Assembly (NCBI GenBank): GCA_021463145.1
Contig: JAJTWZ010000002.1
Location: forward strand, 124,001-188,000
Source of the DNA: Blastocatellia bacterium
GTDB lineage: Bacteria; Acidobacteriota; Blastocatellia; UBA7656; JADIYM01
Direction: 5' to 3'
Length of the DNA stretch: 64,000 nt
The notes under the pieces: generated by a model
The model's input: only the letters and a program-made list of their open reading frames with translations
Databases searched by the model: none
Told to the model about the DNA's origin: nothing
Shown: positions 19,755 through 28,635 of the stretch, piece after piece
Layout of the letters: the number at the start of each line of letters is the position of its first letter
Position numbering within the stretch: position 1 is the first letter of the stretch
Program-made: the position numbers and the translations under genes

Positions 19755-20318
19755 ATGACGTGCAATCCGGAACAGATTCTGGCGTATATCGACGGCGAAC
19801 TCTCGCCGGACGATGCCGCTCGCGTGCGCGCCCACACGGCGTCGTGCGAGTCGTGCCGCCAGATCCTGCAGGCCGAGCAGGCGATCGAGAGCGCCCTGTG
19901 CGGAATGTCGTCGCTGGCGCCACCGCCTGAATTCGCTGACGACACGGTCCGCCGGGCCAAGTGCGATGTCGGACACGCACTGCATTCTCCGAAGGAGAGA
20001 AAGCAAGCGGCCGCGGTCGCCTGCGGGCTCGGATCTCTGTCTTTGCTGCTTCTGTGGCCAACGGGGTTTTACTCCACGTTGCTCACAAGCCTCGGGCCTC
20101 TTCGGTGCATGGGGCGGTTCGCACTCGGCTGGGTGGAAAGCAGCGCGCTGAGCCTGTTCATCGTCTGCAAGACGATCTCACGTGGAGCCATGAACGCCGT
20201 TCACATGCCGGTCAGCGGACTCGTGTTGCTGCTCGTGCTGCTCGTCGCGGTCCTCGTATGGATGCTTGTCGGATACCGGCAACAGTCCAGGGCGTCCTCC
20301 CGTAGTAGTCTCCCATGA
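19755..20318 (+). CDS. Zinc-finger (ZAS/zf-HC2) anti-sigma factor, membrane protein
   Basis: 'YIDGELSPDDAARVRAHTASCESCRQIL' (H-x3-C-x2-C), two hydrophobic segments; directly follows the sigma gene. Confidence 0.8.
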   Translation: MTCNPEQILAYIDGELSPDDAARVRAHTASCESCRQILQAEQAIESALCGMSSLAPPPEFADDTVRRAKCDVGHALHSPKERKQAAAVACGLGSLSLLLLWPTGFYSTLLTSLGPLRCMGRFALGWVESSALSLFIVCKTISRGAMNAVHMPVSGLVLLLVLLVAVLVWMLVGYRQQSRASSRSSLP

Positions 20319-21265
20319 GTTCCGGCGCGGTTCGCATTGCCAGCATCGTCGTGATCACGATCGCGGCGCTGGCGTTCGGCTGGCTCGCTCTCGCGGCGCT
20401 CGTCGCGGAATCCGGTCCCGGAGAGACGCTCGTCGTCACCGAAAGCGACGAAATCAGCGAGGATCTGGTCGTCATTGGGCGGTCGACAGAGGTCGTCGGA
20501 CACGTGCGTGGCGGTGTGCTCGCGCTTGGCGGCGACGTTACCGTCATCGGCTCTGTCGACGGAGATGTCGCGGCGATCGGCGGATCGGTGATTCAGAAGT
20601 CCGGCAGCCACATCAGCGGCGACGTTCTCATCGTAGGCGGACATTACAAACCAGACTCGAACAGTCGGTGCCGGGGAGACGGTACCGAGACGGTCGTGAT
20701 GGCCGGAAGCGGGCAGCAGCTCCGCGACTTCTTCTCCAACCCCACTCGAGAACTGCTTGTGCCCGAGATCGACCGCAACTACCTTGGCTGGCGAGTCGCT
20801 GCGGCACTCTCCTCGTTCCTGCTTGCAATAATCCTCGTCGCCATCGCGCCCGCGCAGGTAAGCCGCGCGTCCGAACGACTCTCGGCGGATGCTCTGCGGA
20901 TCGGAGCAATTGGATTCATCGGCACGCTCGCGGGGACTGTCCTCGTCGGACTCTCGCTGGTGGCGCTGCCGGGACCGTTCTCCGCGGTCATCTCGGGCCT
21001 GTTGCTGCTCGCCGTGATCGTCATCCAGTTGTTCGGACGAGTCGTCGCCTATTTCCTCGTCGGACGCTGGCTGCAGCGCCGAATCTTCGGAGAACGCAGC
21101 AGATCGCAGAGCGTGGCGCTGCTGCTTGGCGTCCTTGCCCTCGCGCTTCTCGGATCGCTTCCGGTCGTAGGCGCCCTGCTCGTCTTTGCAATCTTCATCC
21201 TGAGCATCGGTCTCGTACTGACGATACCCGCGACGCCAGACTCGGCGGCAGCGGCGACGGATTGA
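20315..21265 (+). CDS. Membrane protein with bactofilin-like/polymer-forming N-terminal repeats
   Basis: 'SEDLVVIGRSTEVVGHVRGGVLALGGDVTVIGSVDGDVAAIGGSVIQKSGSHISGDVLIVGG' beta-helix-like repeats plus C-terminal TM helices; ATGA overlap with anti-sigma gene. Confidence 0.65.
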   Translation: MSSGAVRIASIVVITIAALAFGWLALAALVAESGPGETLVVTESDEISEDLVVIGRSTEVVGHVRGGVLALGGDVTVIGSVDGDVAAIGGSVIQKSGSHISGDVLIVGGHYKPDSNSRCRGDGTETVVMAGSGQQLRDFFSNPTRELLVPEIDRNYLGWRVAAALSSFLLAIILVAIAPAQVSRASERLSADALRIGAIGFIGTLAGTVLVGLSLVALPGPFSAVISGLLLLAVIVIQLFGRVVAYFLVGRWLQRRIFGERSRSQSVALLLGVLALALLGSLPVVGALLVFAIFILSIGLVLTIPATPDSAAAATD

Positions 21266-21398
21266 CGAGAGTTCGGCGTCAGAGGGCGTAAATGCTTCGC
21301 CTGCACGGCGATTCCGGGTATTCTGCCGCCACGTTCCACCGCGTGGCGGCGCATACGTGCCATTGCGGAATCAGACTCATCGCTAACGGAGGCCCGGC

Positions 21399-22208
21399 AT
21401 GGCAACTCGAAAGGGACAGGCGGCGGCAAAAGCCCGTCCGAAATCGGCGTCGAAGGCACGTCCCAATGCGGCGGCGAAGAAGTCCGCCTCCCGCGTGAAG
21501 AAGGCGGCGGCCAGGAAGCCGCTCGTCACCCTGGCGGTCGATATCGGTGGTACTGGCGTGAAGTCGATGCTCCTCGACGAGTCGGGCAATCCAGTATCGG
21601 AGCGCCTTCGTGACGATACGCCGCGACCGGCCGAGCCACTGCCGATCGTCGAGATCATCGTGGCGCAAGCCGCGAAGCACGGGGCCTTCAACCGCGTGTC
21701 CGTCGGATTTCCGGGCGTCGTTCACGACGGTGTCGTTGCGACGGCGCCGAACCTCGACTCGAGCTGGGCGGGCGTCGATCTGGCGGCCACACTGTCGGAG
21801 CGGCTCAAGAGGCCGACGCGCGTGCTCAACGACGCCGACGTGCAGGGTTTCGGCGCGATAGCAGGAAAGGGGGTCGAGCTCGTCGTGACGCTCGGAACCG
21901 GCCTCGGCTCGGCGCTGTTCGTCGATGGACGGCTCGTGCCGAACCTCGAGTTGGCGCACCACGCATTCCACGACGGAAAGACCTACGAGGAATGCGTCGG
22001 TGCCAAGGCACTCAAGAAGCTCGGGAAGAAGGCGTGGAACAAGCAGGTGCGCAAGGCCATCGCCCAGCTCGATCACGCGATCAACTACCACGCCCTGTTC
22101 ATCGGTGGCGGAAACGCAAAGAAGCTCGAGGGCGACCTGCCGCCACGCACGTCCACAGTCAGCAACGCTTGTGGACTTCTGGGCGGTATAGCGCTCTGGC
22201 GGAATTGA
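21399..22208 (+). CDS. ppgK: ROK-family polyphosphate glucokinase-like protein with basic N-terminal tail
   Basis: 'TLAVDIGGTGVKSMLLDESGNPV', 'VSVGFPGVVHDGVV', 'VTLGTGLGSALFVDGRLVPNLELAHH', 'HALFIGGGNAKKL'; ~40-aa K/R/A-rich N-terminus. Confidence 0.8.
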   Translation: MATRKGQAAAKARPKSASKARPNAAAKKSASRVKKAAARKPLVTLAVDIGGTGVKSMLLDESGNPVSERLRDDTPRPAEPLPIVEIIVAQAAKHGAFNRVSVGFPGVVHDGVVATAPNLDSSWAGVDLAATLSERLKRPTRVLNDADVQGFGAIAGKGVELVVTLGTGLGSALFVDGRLVPNLELAHHAFHDGKTYEECVGAKALKKLGKKAWNKQVRKAIAQLDHAINYHALFIGGGNAKKLEGDLPPRTSTVSNACGLLGGIALWRN

Positions 22209-22215
22209 CGTGGTG

Positions 22216-22241
22216 GGAGGCACACCCCGCAGTGTGCCTCC
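22216..22241. terminator. Bidirectional terminator-like hairpin between convergent genes
   Basis: GGAGGCACAC-CCCGCA-GTGTGCCTCC, 10-bp perfect stem. Confidence 0.55.
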
Positions 22242-22281
22242 GGCTCGCGTCATCACCGCACCCAGCGGCTCGTACACCTAC

Positions 22282-25200
22282 TCACTGGACCGACGAGCCG
22301 TCACGCTCCGGATTCATCGCCACGGCCACGATCTCCTCAAGTGGAAGCGTGCTGCCTTTCCGCGCCGCTTCGGCAGCGCCGTCGTCTGACTCGGCGTTGA
22401 ATCGGTCGATGAACTGGGCGTAGTACGCACGCTCTTCCTTCGTCGTGCGTACGCCGAATCGTGCACCGAGCGCTTCGGCGGCCGCCGTCAGGAAAACGAC
22501 TCGCCGCCCGTACTGCCGTTCGGCTGCCAGGATCGCCAGGGCCCTGAGTCCAAAGGACACCGATTGAAGGTATCCGCCCTCGTGCGCAGCCTCCAGTCCC
22601 TCTGCGACGAGTTCCTGCCCGTACTCGACGTAGCCATCCAGCCCCGTAGCCAGTCCGAGACCAATTCGCGCGTGGGCGGCGATTTTCGCAAATCCAATCC
22701 GGTCGGCGACCACACTGGATTCGCGGAACCGAGCGGCGGCTTCCCCCGCGTCGTGCAACCGAAGTGCCAACTCACCAAGGTTGGCCAATGTCAGCGCGCA
22801 TCTCCACTCGTCATTCAGCCGTCGCGCGATCTCCAGCGTTGCCTGGATTCGGCTGCGAGCCTCTTCATAGGCCGCACGTTCGAAATACACCAGCCCGAGA
22901 TAGAACTCCAGAATGACGATGTCGATCTCCCTGCAGATCGATTGCTGTCGCCGAATGTCGAGGCATTCCAGGAAGCCCGCCTCCGCCTCGTCTGAACGGC
23001 CAAGAAAGAGCAGAGCCTCACTCCTACCGGTCAGCGCCCTGGAAATTGCGTCCCAATCGCCGACTTCTCTCGCGACCGACAAACTGCGCTCGTACTGTTC
23101 CAGGCCCTTCTGATCATTGCCTATGCCGGAATACAGAAACCCCACCGCGAAAATGGCGGCTGCAAGTTCAGGAGTCGGTCCCATCGCAGCGGCTGCGGTC
23201 TCGGCCTCAGTGAGCAACGCGATACCTTCGAGTGAACGCGCGCGCATATCCCAGTAAAGACAGAGCTTCGCCGCCAGCAACATCCCTGCCGTCACGTCGC
23301 AGCCCTTCGTGATGGCCCAGCGCAGGGCCGCCAGGAAGTTGTCCGACTCGCTGTCACACCGATCCAGCAACACCTTCTGGTCTCGGCTTTGCGCGAAGCT
23401 GACCTGCGTAATGTCGGCCTCCTTGCAGACCCAGTCGAAGAATCGCCGCCGAATCACAGGTTCTTCCTTCGACTCCATCAACTTCTCGCCGGCGTACTCG
23501 CGAATCGTGTCGAGCATTCGATACCGGGCGCCGCCCTCCCTTTCCTCGAGCGTGGCGAGTGACTTGTCGACGAGCGCCGCGACTACGTCGAGCGGGTCTT
23601 CCGTCGAACCTTCCGGTAGCAGGCACACGCTTCGAATGGCCTCGAGCGTGCACCCGCCCTCGAACACCGACATCTGGCTGAACAACCTGCGTTCGGTGTC
23701 CGTCAGGAGTTGGTAACTCCAATCGATGACCGCCCGGAGTGTGCGCTGCCGGCCTGGCGTGCCCCCTACAGTCAGCAGCGCGAATCGGTCCACCATGCGA
23801 TCCAGCATCTGCCGAACCGTCATCGCATTCGATCTGGCGGCGGCAAGCTCAATGGCCAATGGAATTCCGTCGAGCTGCGTACAGAGTATGCCTATCAGCC
23901 GCACGTTCTCGGCCCCGAGGTCCAGGCCCCGACGCTTCTGCAGCGCCCGCTCGATGAAGAGCTGCACGGCGGCAGCCGACAAGACCTGGTCCTGACCGGA
24001 ACCTCGTCTTGTTGCACCGGGCACAGCCAATGGCAGCACGTGGAAGAGTGTTTCTCCCTCCCTGTTGAGCGCCTCACGGCTCGTCGTCACGACACGAAGG
24101 CGCGGCGCTGCATCGAGCAACGCTTCCACCACACTCCCGGCTGCATCGATCACGTGCTCGCACGTGTCGACAATGATGAGCATCGAGCGCTCGCAAAGCG
24201 CCTCGCCGAGGCTTTCGAGGATCGGTTTGCGGGAATCCTCCTGCACGCCGAACACCTCGGCGAACGCCCGGGCCACATCCAGACTGTTCGAACGGTTCCG
24301 CAAGTCTACCGCGAACACACCGTCATCGAATCGGCCCCTCATGACGCGCCCCGCCTCGAACGCAAGCCTCGTTTTCCCGATCCCGCCAGGTCCGATGAGG
24401 GTGATGAACCGGCTCGACTCGATCGACGAGACGAGCGCCGACAGATCGACGGCCCGGCCAATGAAGCTCGTCACCGGCGCCGGCAGATTCGACTCGCGCG
24501 GACCGGTCGTCGAAGACGACTCCAGGGCCTCCCGCAGTTCCGACGGAGGCGCCTCCTGCGACACCTCGTACCGCGCGCCCACCGCGTGACGCATCTGCGC
24601 GGCGAATTCTGCTGCGGATGGTTGTCGCTCGTCCGGCATCTTGTTGAGCGCCCGCAGGACGACGTCGTCGAGTGCTTCCGGAATATCGGGATTGAATGAT
24701 GAAGGGTGCGGCGGAACGCCGTCGACGTGGCGCGCAAGCAGGCTCACCACCGATCCCCCGATGAACGGTGGGCGTCCGGTCAGGCAGGCGAAGAGTACGC
24801 ACCCGAGCGCATAGACATCCGAACGCGGATCGATCGCGTCGTCTCTGCATTGTTCTGGTGACATGTAAGCTGGTGTTCCGATGCAACCCCCGAAGCCCTC
24901 CGGTTCGGATCCGTCCCCCGTCTCCCTCAGTTTGGCAATGCCGAAGTCGAGCACCTTCACCACGTCCGATCCGCCCGGCGCGCTCTCGATGAACACGTTG
25001 TCCGGTTTGAGATCCCGATGAATCACTCCGGCCGCGTGCGCGGCCTCCACTGCCTTGCAGACATCGCCAACTATGGAAACTGCGCGCTCGACGTCCAACC
25101 GGCCGGCCTTTCGGATCTCCTGCCCGAGCGTTACGCCTTCGAGCATTTCCATCACGAAGTAGGCGCCGGCATCTACCGAAATCCCAAAGTCATAGATCGT

Positions 25201-25680
25201 GACGATGTTCGGGTGCTTGAGCCGCGCCATCACGACCGCTTCGCGTTCGAATCCGCGAATTGCATTCGCGTCGACTAGATGAGCATTCGACACGAGTTTG
25301 ACAGCCACTCGCCTATCAAGCGCCACGTGCTTCGCGAGATAGACGACGCCCATCCCGCCTGCGCCGATGCGCTGTTCGAGCAGATACTTGCCATCGATAA
25401 GCGTGCCGGCGTCGACAGGCCGTCGAGTTACCGCAACAACGGGCCCGTCGGGTGGCGATTCGGATGAAATCGTCGACGGCACGGCAAAGGCGGGGTCCAC
25501 CGCCCGCGGCTGTCCGGCATTGGTTCCGGCAAGCCGGTCGAGCAGCATCGCCACGCGCCGTCGTCGCGATGGATCGTCTGCACAGGTGCGATGCAGAAAC
25601 GACTCTCGTTCCCGCTCCGCGCCGGCGCAATCTTCAGCGGCTGGATCGCGTGAATTCGCGTTGTCGGAGCGCTCGTCCAT
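22282..25680 (-). CDS. Ser/Thr protein kinase fused to a STAND/NB-ARC-type ATPase and TPR-like C-terminus
   Basis: Kinase: 'RIGAGGMGVVYLAKHVALDRRVAVKLV', 'VIHRDLKPDNVFIE', 'DFGIAK'; P-loop 'FITLIGPGGIGKTRLAFEAG', 'GIPLAIELAAAR'; long helical-repeat C-terminus. 1132 aa. Confidence 0.88.
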   Translation of the reverse strand: MDERSDNANSRDPAAEDCAGAERERESFLHRTCADDPSRRRRVAMLLDRLAGTNAGQPRAVDPAFAVPSTISSESPPDGPVVAVTRRPVDAGTLIDGKYLLEQRIGAGGMGVVYLAKHVALDRRVAVKLVSNAHLVDANAIRGFEREAVVMARLKHPNIVTIYDFGISVDAGAYFVMEMLEGVTLGQEIRKAGRLDVERAVSIVGDVCKAVEAAHAAGVIHRDLKPDNVFIESAPGGSDVVKVLDFGIAKLRETGDGSEPEGFGGCIGTPAYMSPEQCRDDAIDPRSDVYALGCVLFACLTGRPPFIGGSVVSLLARHVDGVPPHPSSFNPDIPEALDDVVLRALNKMPDERQPSAAEFAAQMRHAVGARYEVSQEAPPSELREALESSSTTGPRESNLPAPVTSFIGRAVDLSALVSSIESSRFITLIGPGGIGKTRLAFEAGRVMRGRFDDGVFAVDLRNRSNSLDVARAFAEVFGVQEDSRKPILESLGEALCERSMLIIVDTCEHVIDAAGSVVEALLDAAPRLRVVTTSREALNREGETLFHVLPLAVPGATRRGSGQDQVLSAAAVQLFIERALQKRRGLDLGAENVRLIGILCTQLDGIPLAIELAAARSNAMTVRQMLDRMVDRFALLTVGGTPGRQRTLRAVIDWSYQLLTDTERRLFSQMSVFEGGCTLEAIRSVCLLPEGSTEDPLDVVAALVDKSLATLEEREGGARYRMLDTIREYAGEKLMESKEEPVIRRRFFDWVCKEADITQVSFAQSRDQKVLLDRCDSESDNFLAALRWAITKGCDVTAGMLLAAKLCLYWDMRARSLEGIALLTEAETAAAAMGPTPELAAAIFAVGFLYSGIGNDQKGLEQYERSLSVAREVGDWDAISRALTGRSEALLFLGRSDEAEAGFLECLDIRRQQSICREIDIVILEFYLGLVYFERAAYEEARSRIQATLEIARRLNDEWRCALTLANLGELALRLHDAGEAAARFRESSVVADRIGFAKIAAHARIGLGLATGLDGYVEYGQELVAEGLEAAHEGGYLQSVSFGLRALAILAAERQYGRRVVFLTAAAEALGARFGVRTTKEERAYYAQFIDRFNAESDDGAAEAARKGSTLPLEEIVAVAMNPERDGSSVQ

Positions 25681-26005
25681 TCCGGATCCGTTCGACTCCC
25701 CTGCGCGGCGGCAGTTCTGCCCGTCCCGCCCGCCCAGATCCTACGCCGTCACGGCACCTGGCACCACGCGCCGGCTGCGTGCCAGCGCCCAGACCCAAGG
25801 CCGGACGGTTCCACACGACTCAAACGGCCGGGGTGGAAATCCCTTCGTGTCCAGGCAAGGGTCTTCAGACGACCACGGGCGATTGGGCCAGGGCAACCAT
25901 GCGCATGGCAGCAGCCGTTTCATTGTGGTAGCTTCCGCGCAAGAGGGTCCGTTAGGCAGCTTCACAGCTGCCGGGGCCGAATTCGATTCGCCGTGGAGGT
26001 TGAAC

Positions 26006-27898
26006 GTGCCGAATCGTAGGTTCCCTTGTAATTTCGAGGCTGTCGCAGCAACTGCTGCCGTAGCCGCGCTTCTCGTCTCCGTTCTCGCATCGCCGGCGTC
26101 ATCGCATACACGACTCGCTCCCCGCGCCGACGGCGAGCGCGGGACTGCGCCGCACGTCGTGTTCTCTACGCTGCTCGGCGGCGAAGCAGGAAATTTTGAC
26201 GGCGCAAGCGACGTGACAGTCGATTCGTCCGGAAACGCCGTTCTAGTCGGCTCTACGGAATCTGCTGACTTCCCGACGAAAAGCGCGCTGCAGGACTCGC
26301 TCAAAGGCAGCCACGATGGCTTCCTGGCGAAGTTCGCTCCGGATGGTACGCTGCTGTTCTCGACCTTTCTTGGCGGCGACGAAGCCGATTCGGCTTCCGC
26401 GGTCGCGGTCGACTCTAGTGGAGCCATCTACGTTGCCGGCTCCACGAGCTCCGACGACTTTCCAGTCACTGATGCTTACCAGGTCAACCGGGCCGGCTTC
26501 TCGGACGTGTTCGTCACGAAACTCTCGGCAGACGGATCGACGATCGTCTGGTCGACTTTGCTGGGCGGCAGCGGGATCGATTCGGCGTCCGACGTCACCG
26601 TCGACGGAACGGGTCGCGTGATCGTGACGGGAGAGGTGTCGCCGGTCGCGGCGGAGATTCCTACCTTCCCGAATGTCGGCGCCGTGCAACCGCTGTACGC
26701 GGGCGGGTCGTCGGATGCATTCGTGAGTACATTCTCCGCGGACGGACGGGAACTTCTCGCATCTACGTTGCTCGACATGCAGATGCAGAGCGGCGCCGGC
26801 GCTCCCGGTCGCGATGCGATCACGGCTGTCCGGGTGCTGTCGGGCGGGACGGACGTGTTTGTTTCCGGATTCGCCGAGTTCGCAGACGGAAACGGCGAGA
26901 TTGCGTTCATCGCACGACTCGACGTTCACGATGGAAGGATGCAGCGCCCCGAGTCATTCATCGGCCTGCTTTTCGGTGCCTATCCGCGGGCCCGGGAATT
27001 GCTGGCGCATCCGGAAACGATCGGATGGAAGCTTACTCGTGGGATGTTGTTGCGATATCCCGATGCGATTTCCGACGGATCGCGGCGTGGAGGCGGGGGC
27101 GATCTCGCGATGCTAGCCGAAGGCCTCTGCCATCCGGGACCTAACGGGAAGTGCAACGACGCCGTATCGCTCGTACGCTACACACCTGACATCGTTCCGA
27201 CCGAGTTCGCGAATCTCGCACCATTGAACGATTTCTTCCTCGATGCCGTTTCGACCGACTCGCAGGGTGCGTTGTACATTGCTGGCGACCTCCATACGGA
27301 CCGGTTGACGACTATCAATCCGTTCCAGCCTGACTTCGGCGGCAACAACGACGTGATCGTGGCCGCGCTCGCTCCGCAGTCGCTCGAGCCGGCGATGGTG
27401 TCGTTTTTCGGCGGCGACGGTTTCGACACGCCCAGTGCGATCACGACCGATGCGGAAGGCAACATCTTCGTCGCCGGCGTGACAACGCTTTCAACGACTT
27501 TCCCGGTGACGCCAGACGCGGTCCAATCTGTTCCCAAAGGTCGCAACGACGCATTCCTCGTCAAGATCTCGGCGGTCGGACCCTTCCCGGAATTGCCGGA
27601 CTTCGCTCTCGCGTTCGATCCGGCCACCGTTCGCGTCCAACGGAACACCAAGGTGAGCGTGCCGCTGCTCCTGGAGCGCATTGGCGGATTCGTCGGCGGC
27701 GTGAAGATCACACCGCCCTCTCAGGTGCCTGGATTCAAGTCGCCGAAGAAAAGGCCGACCGTCACGGGCAACTCGACTCTCCTGAAGTTCAAGGTCAAGT
27801 CGACGGCTCCGCTCGGTCCGACGTCGTTTCGGTTCTCCGGCACGGACTCGGAAGGCAGAACGCGATCGGCGACGATCCAGCTCGAGGTCGTCGAATGA
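26006..27898 (+). CDS. Secreted SBBP-type beta-propeller repeat protein
   Basis: GTG start after GGAGG; signal-like N-terminus; repeats such as 'SDVFVTKLSADGSTIVWSTLLGGSGIDSASDVTVDGTGRVIVTG' and 'DGFLAKFAPDGTLLFSTFLGGDEADSASAVAVDSSGAIYVAGST'. Confidence 0.8.
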   Translation: MPNRRFPCNFEAVAATAAVAALLVSVLASPASSHTRLAPRADGERGTAPHVVFSTLLGGEAGNFDGASDVTVDSSGNAVLVGSTESADFPTKSALQDSLKGSHDGFLAKFAPDGTLLFSTFLGGDEADSASAVAVDSSGAIYVAGSTSSDDFPVTDAYQVNRAGFSDVFVTKLSADGSTIVWSTLLGGSGIDSASDVTVDGTGRVIVTGEVSPVAAEIPTFPNVGAVQPLYAGGSSDAFVSTFSADGRELLASTLLDMQMQSGAGAPGRDAITAVRVLSGGTDVFVSGFAEFADGNGEIAFIARLDVHDGRMQRPESFIGLLFGAYPRARELLAHPETIGWKLTRGMLLRYPDAISDGSRRGGGGDLAMLAEGLCHPGPNGKCNDAVSLVRYTPDIVPTEFANLAPLNDFFLDAVSTDSQGALYIAGDLHTDRLTTINPFQPDFGGNNDVIVAALAPQSLEPAMVSFFGGDGFDTPSAITTDAEGNIFVAGVTTLSTTFPVTPDAVQSVPKGRNDAFLVKISAVGPFPELPDFALAFDPATVRVQRNTKVSVPLLLERIGGFVGGVKITPPSQVPGFKSPKKRPTVTGNSTLLKFKVKSTAPLGPTSFRFSGTDSEGRTRSATIQLEVVE

Positions 27899-27927
27899 CG
27901 TCCGGCTCCCTGACGAACCGAGAACTC

Positions 27928-27966
27928 CCGAAACGACCCCGCTCGCGGCGAGCGGGGTCGTTTCGG
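27928..27966. terminator. Strong bidirectional terminator-like hairpin
   Basis: CCGAAACGACCCCGCTCG-CGG-CGAGCGGGGTCGTTTCGG, 18-bp perfect stem between convergent genes. Confidence 0.75.
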
Positions 27967-27971
27967 ACGCG

Positions 27972-28208
27972 CTACTTCAGGGCGTCGAGTCCGGCCCCGA
28001 AGTTGATGTGAAACGGCAGCCCGTCCAGTACCAGCGCCGGCACCGATTTCACGCCAGCAGCCGCGGCTTCGTCGACCCGATTCTTCTGCTCGCCGAGGTG
28101 TACTATCTCGAGATCGAAGCGGGATCGGTCGAGTGCCTCCGCAACATTCTGTTCCGCTTCCACGCACACCGAACAACCTGCATGGTAAAACACCGCTTTC
28201 TTCGCCAT
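27972..28208 (-). CDS. Small thioredoxin/glutaredoxin-like protein
   Basis: 'MAKKAVFYHAGCSVCVEAEQNVAEAL' CxxC, 'GVKSVPALVLDG' cis-Pro motif. Confidence 0.8.
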   Translation of the reverse strand: MAKKAVFYHAGCSVCVEAEQNVAEALDRSRFDLEIVHLGEQKNRVDEAAAAGVKSVPALVLDGLPFHINFGAGLDALK

Positions 28209-28222
28209 TGTTCAACTCCCGT

Positions 28223-28270
28223 CGGATGTGATGGTGACTTCGTGTCACCTGCCACATTGTTCACATCCGG
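28223..28270. promoter_or_regulatory. Nested palindromic operator candidate between thioredoxin-like gene and HxlR regulator
   Basis: Outer CGGATGTGA (28223-28231)/TCACATCCG (28262-28270); inner GGTGAC-TTCGT-GTCACC (28233-28249). Confidence 0.5.
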
Positions 28271-28294
28271 AGAGATCTGACGAGAGGGCACAAT

Positions 28295-28630
28295 ATGGTT
28301 CCCGTACACAAATCGGTAACGGTCCAGCCGGCGAGCATTACCCGCCTGCTCGAGGACGTCCTGGGCTGCAAGTGGTCGTGGAACGTTCTCCGGGCAATCC
28401 ACGCCGGCACGGTTCGACCTGGTCAGCTGGAGCGGGCCATTCCCGGAATCTCGACAAAAGTGCTCAACGAGCGGCTTCGAAAGCTCGTAGCTCACGGGGT
28501 TCTCGTGAAGACCGAATACCCGGAGTTACCCCCTCGCGTCGAGTACGCGTTCTCCGGCCTCGGCGAGAAATTCCTCGCCGTGCTGCAACAGATCGAAGCG
28601 CTCGAGCGCGAGATCGACAAGCGGCCCTGA
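28295..28630 (+). CDS. HxlR-family winged-helix transcriptional regulator
   Basis: 'LLEDVLGCKWSWNVLRAIHAGTVRPGQLERAIPGISTKVLNERLRKLVAHGVLVKTEYPELPPRVEYAFSGLGEKF'. Confidence 0.88.
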   Translation: MVPVHKSVTVQPASITRLLEDVLGCKWSWNVLRAIHAGTVRPGQLERAIPGISTKVLNERLRKLVAHGVLVKTEYPELPPRVEYAFSGLGEKFLAVLQQIEALEREIDKRP

Positions 28631-28635
28631 TCCCC

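Noticed and set aside
22282-25680. Calling the kinase-STAND protein a defence system
   Set aside because: No neighbouring defence genes or nuclease effector domain; kept only as a signalling protein of interest.
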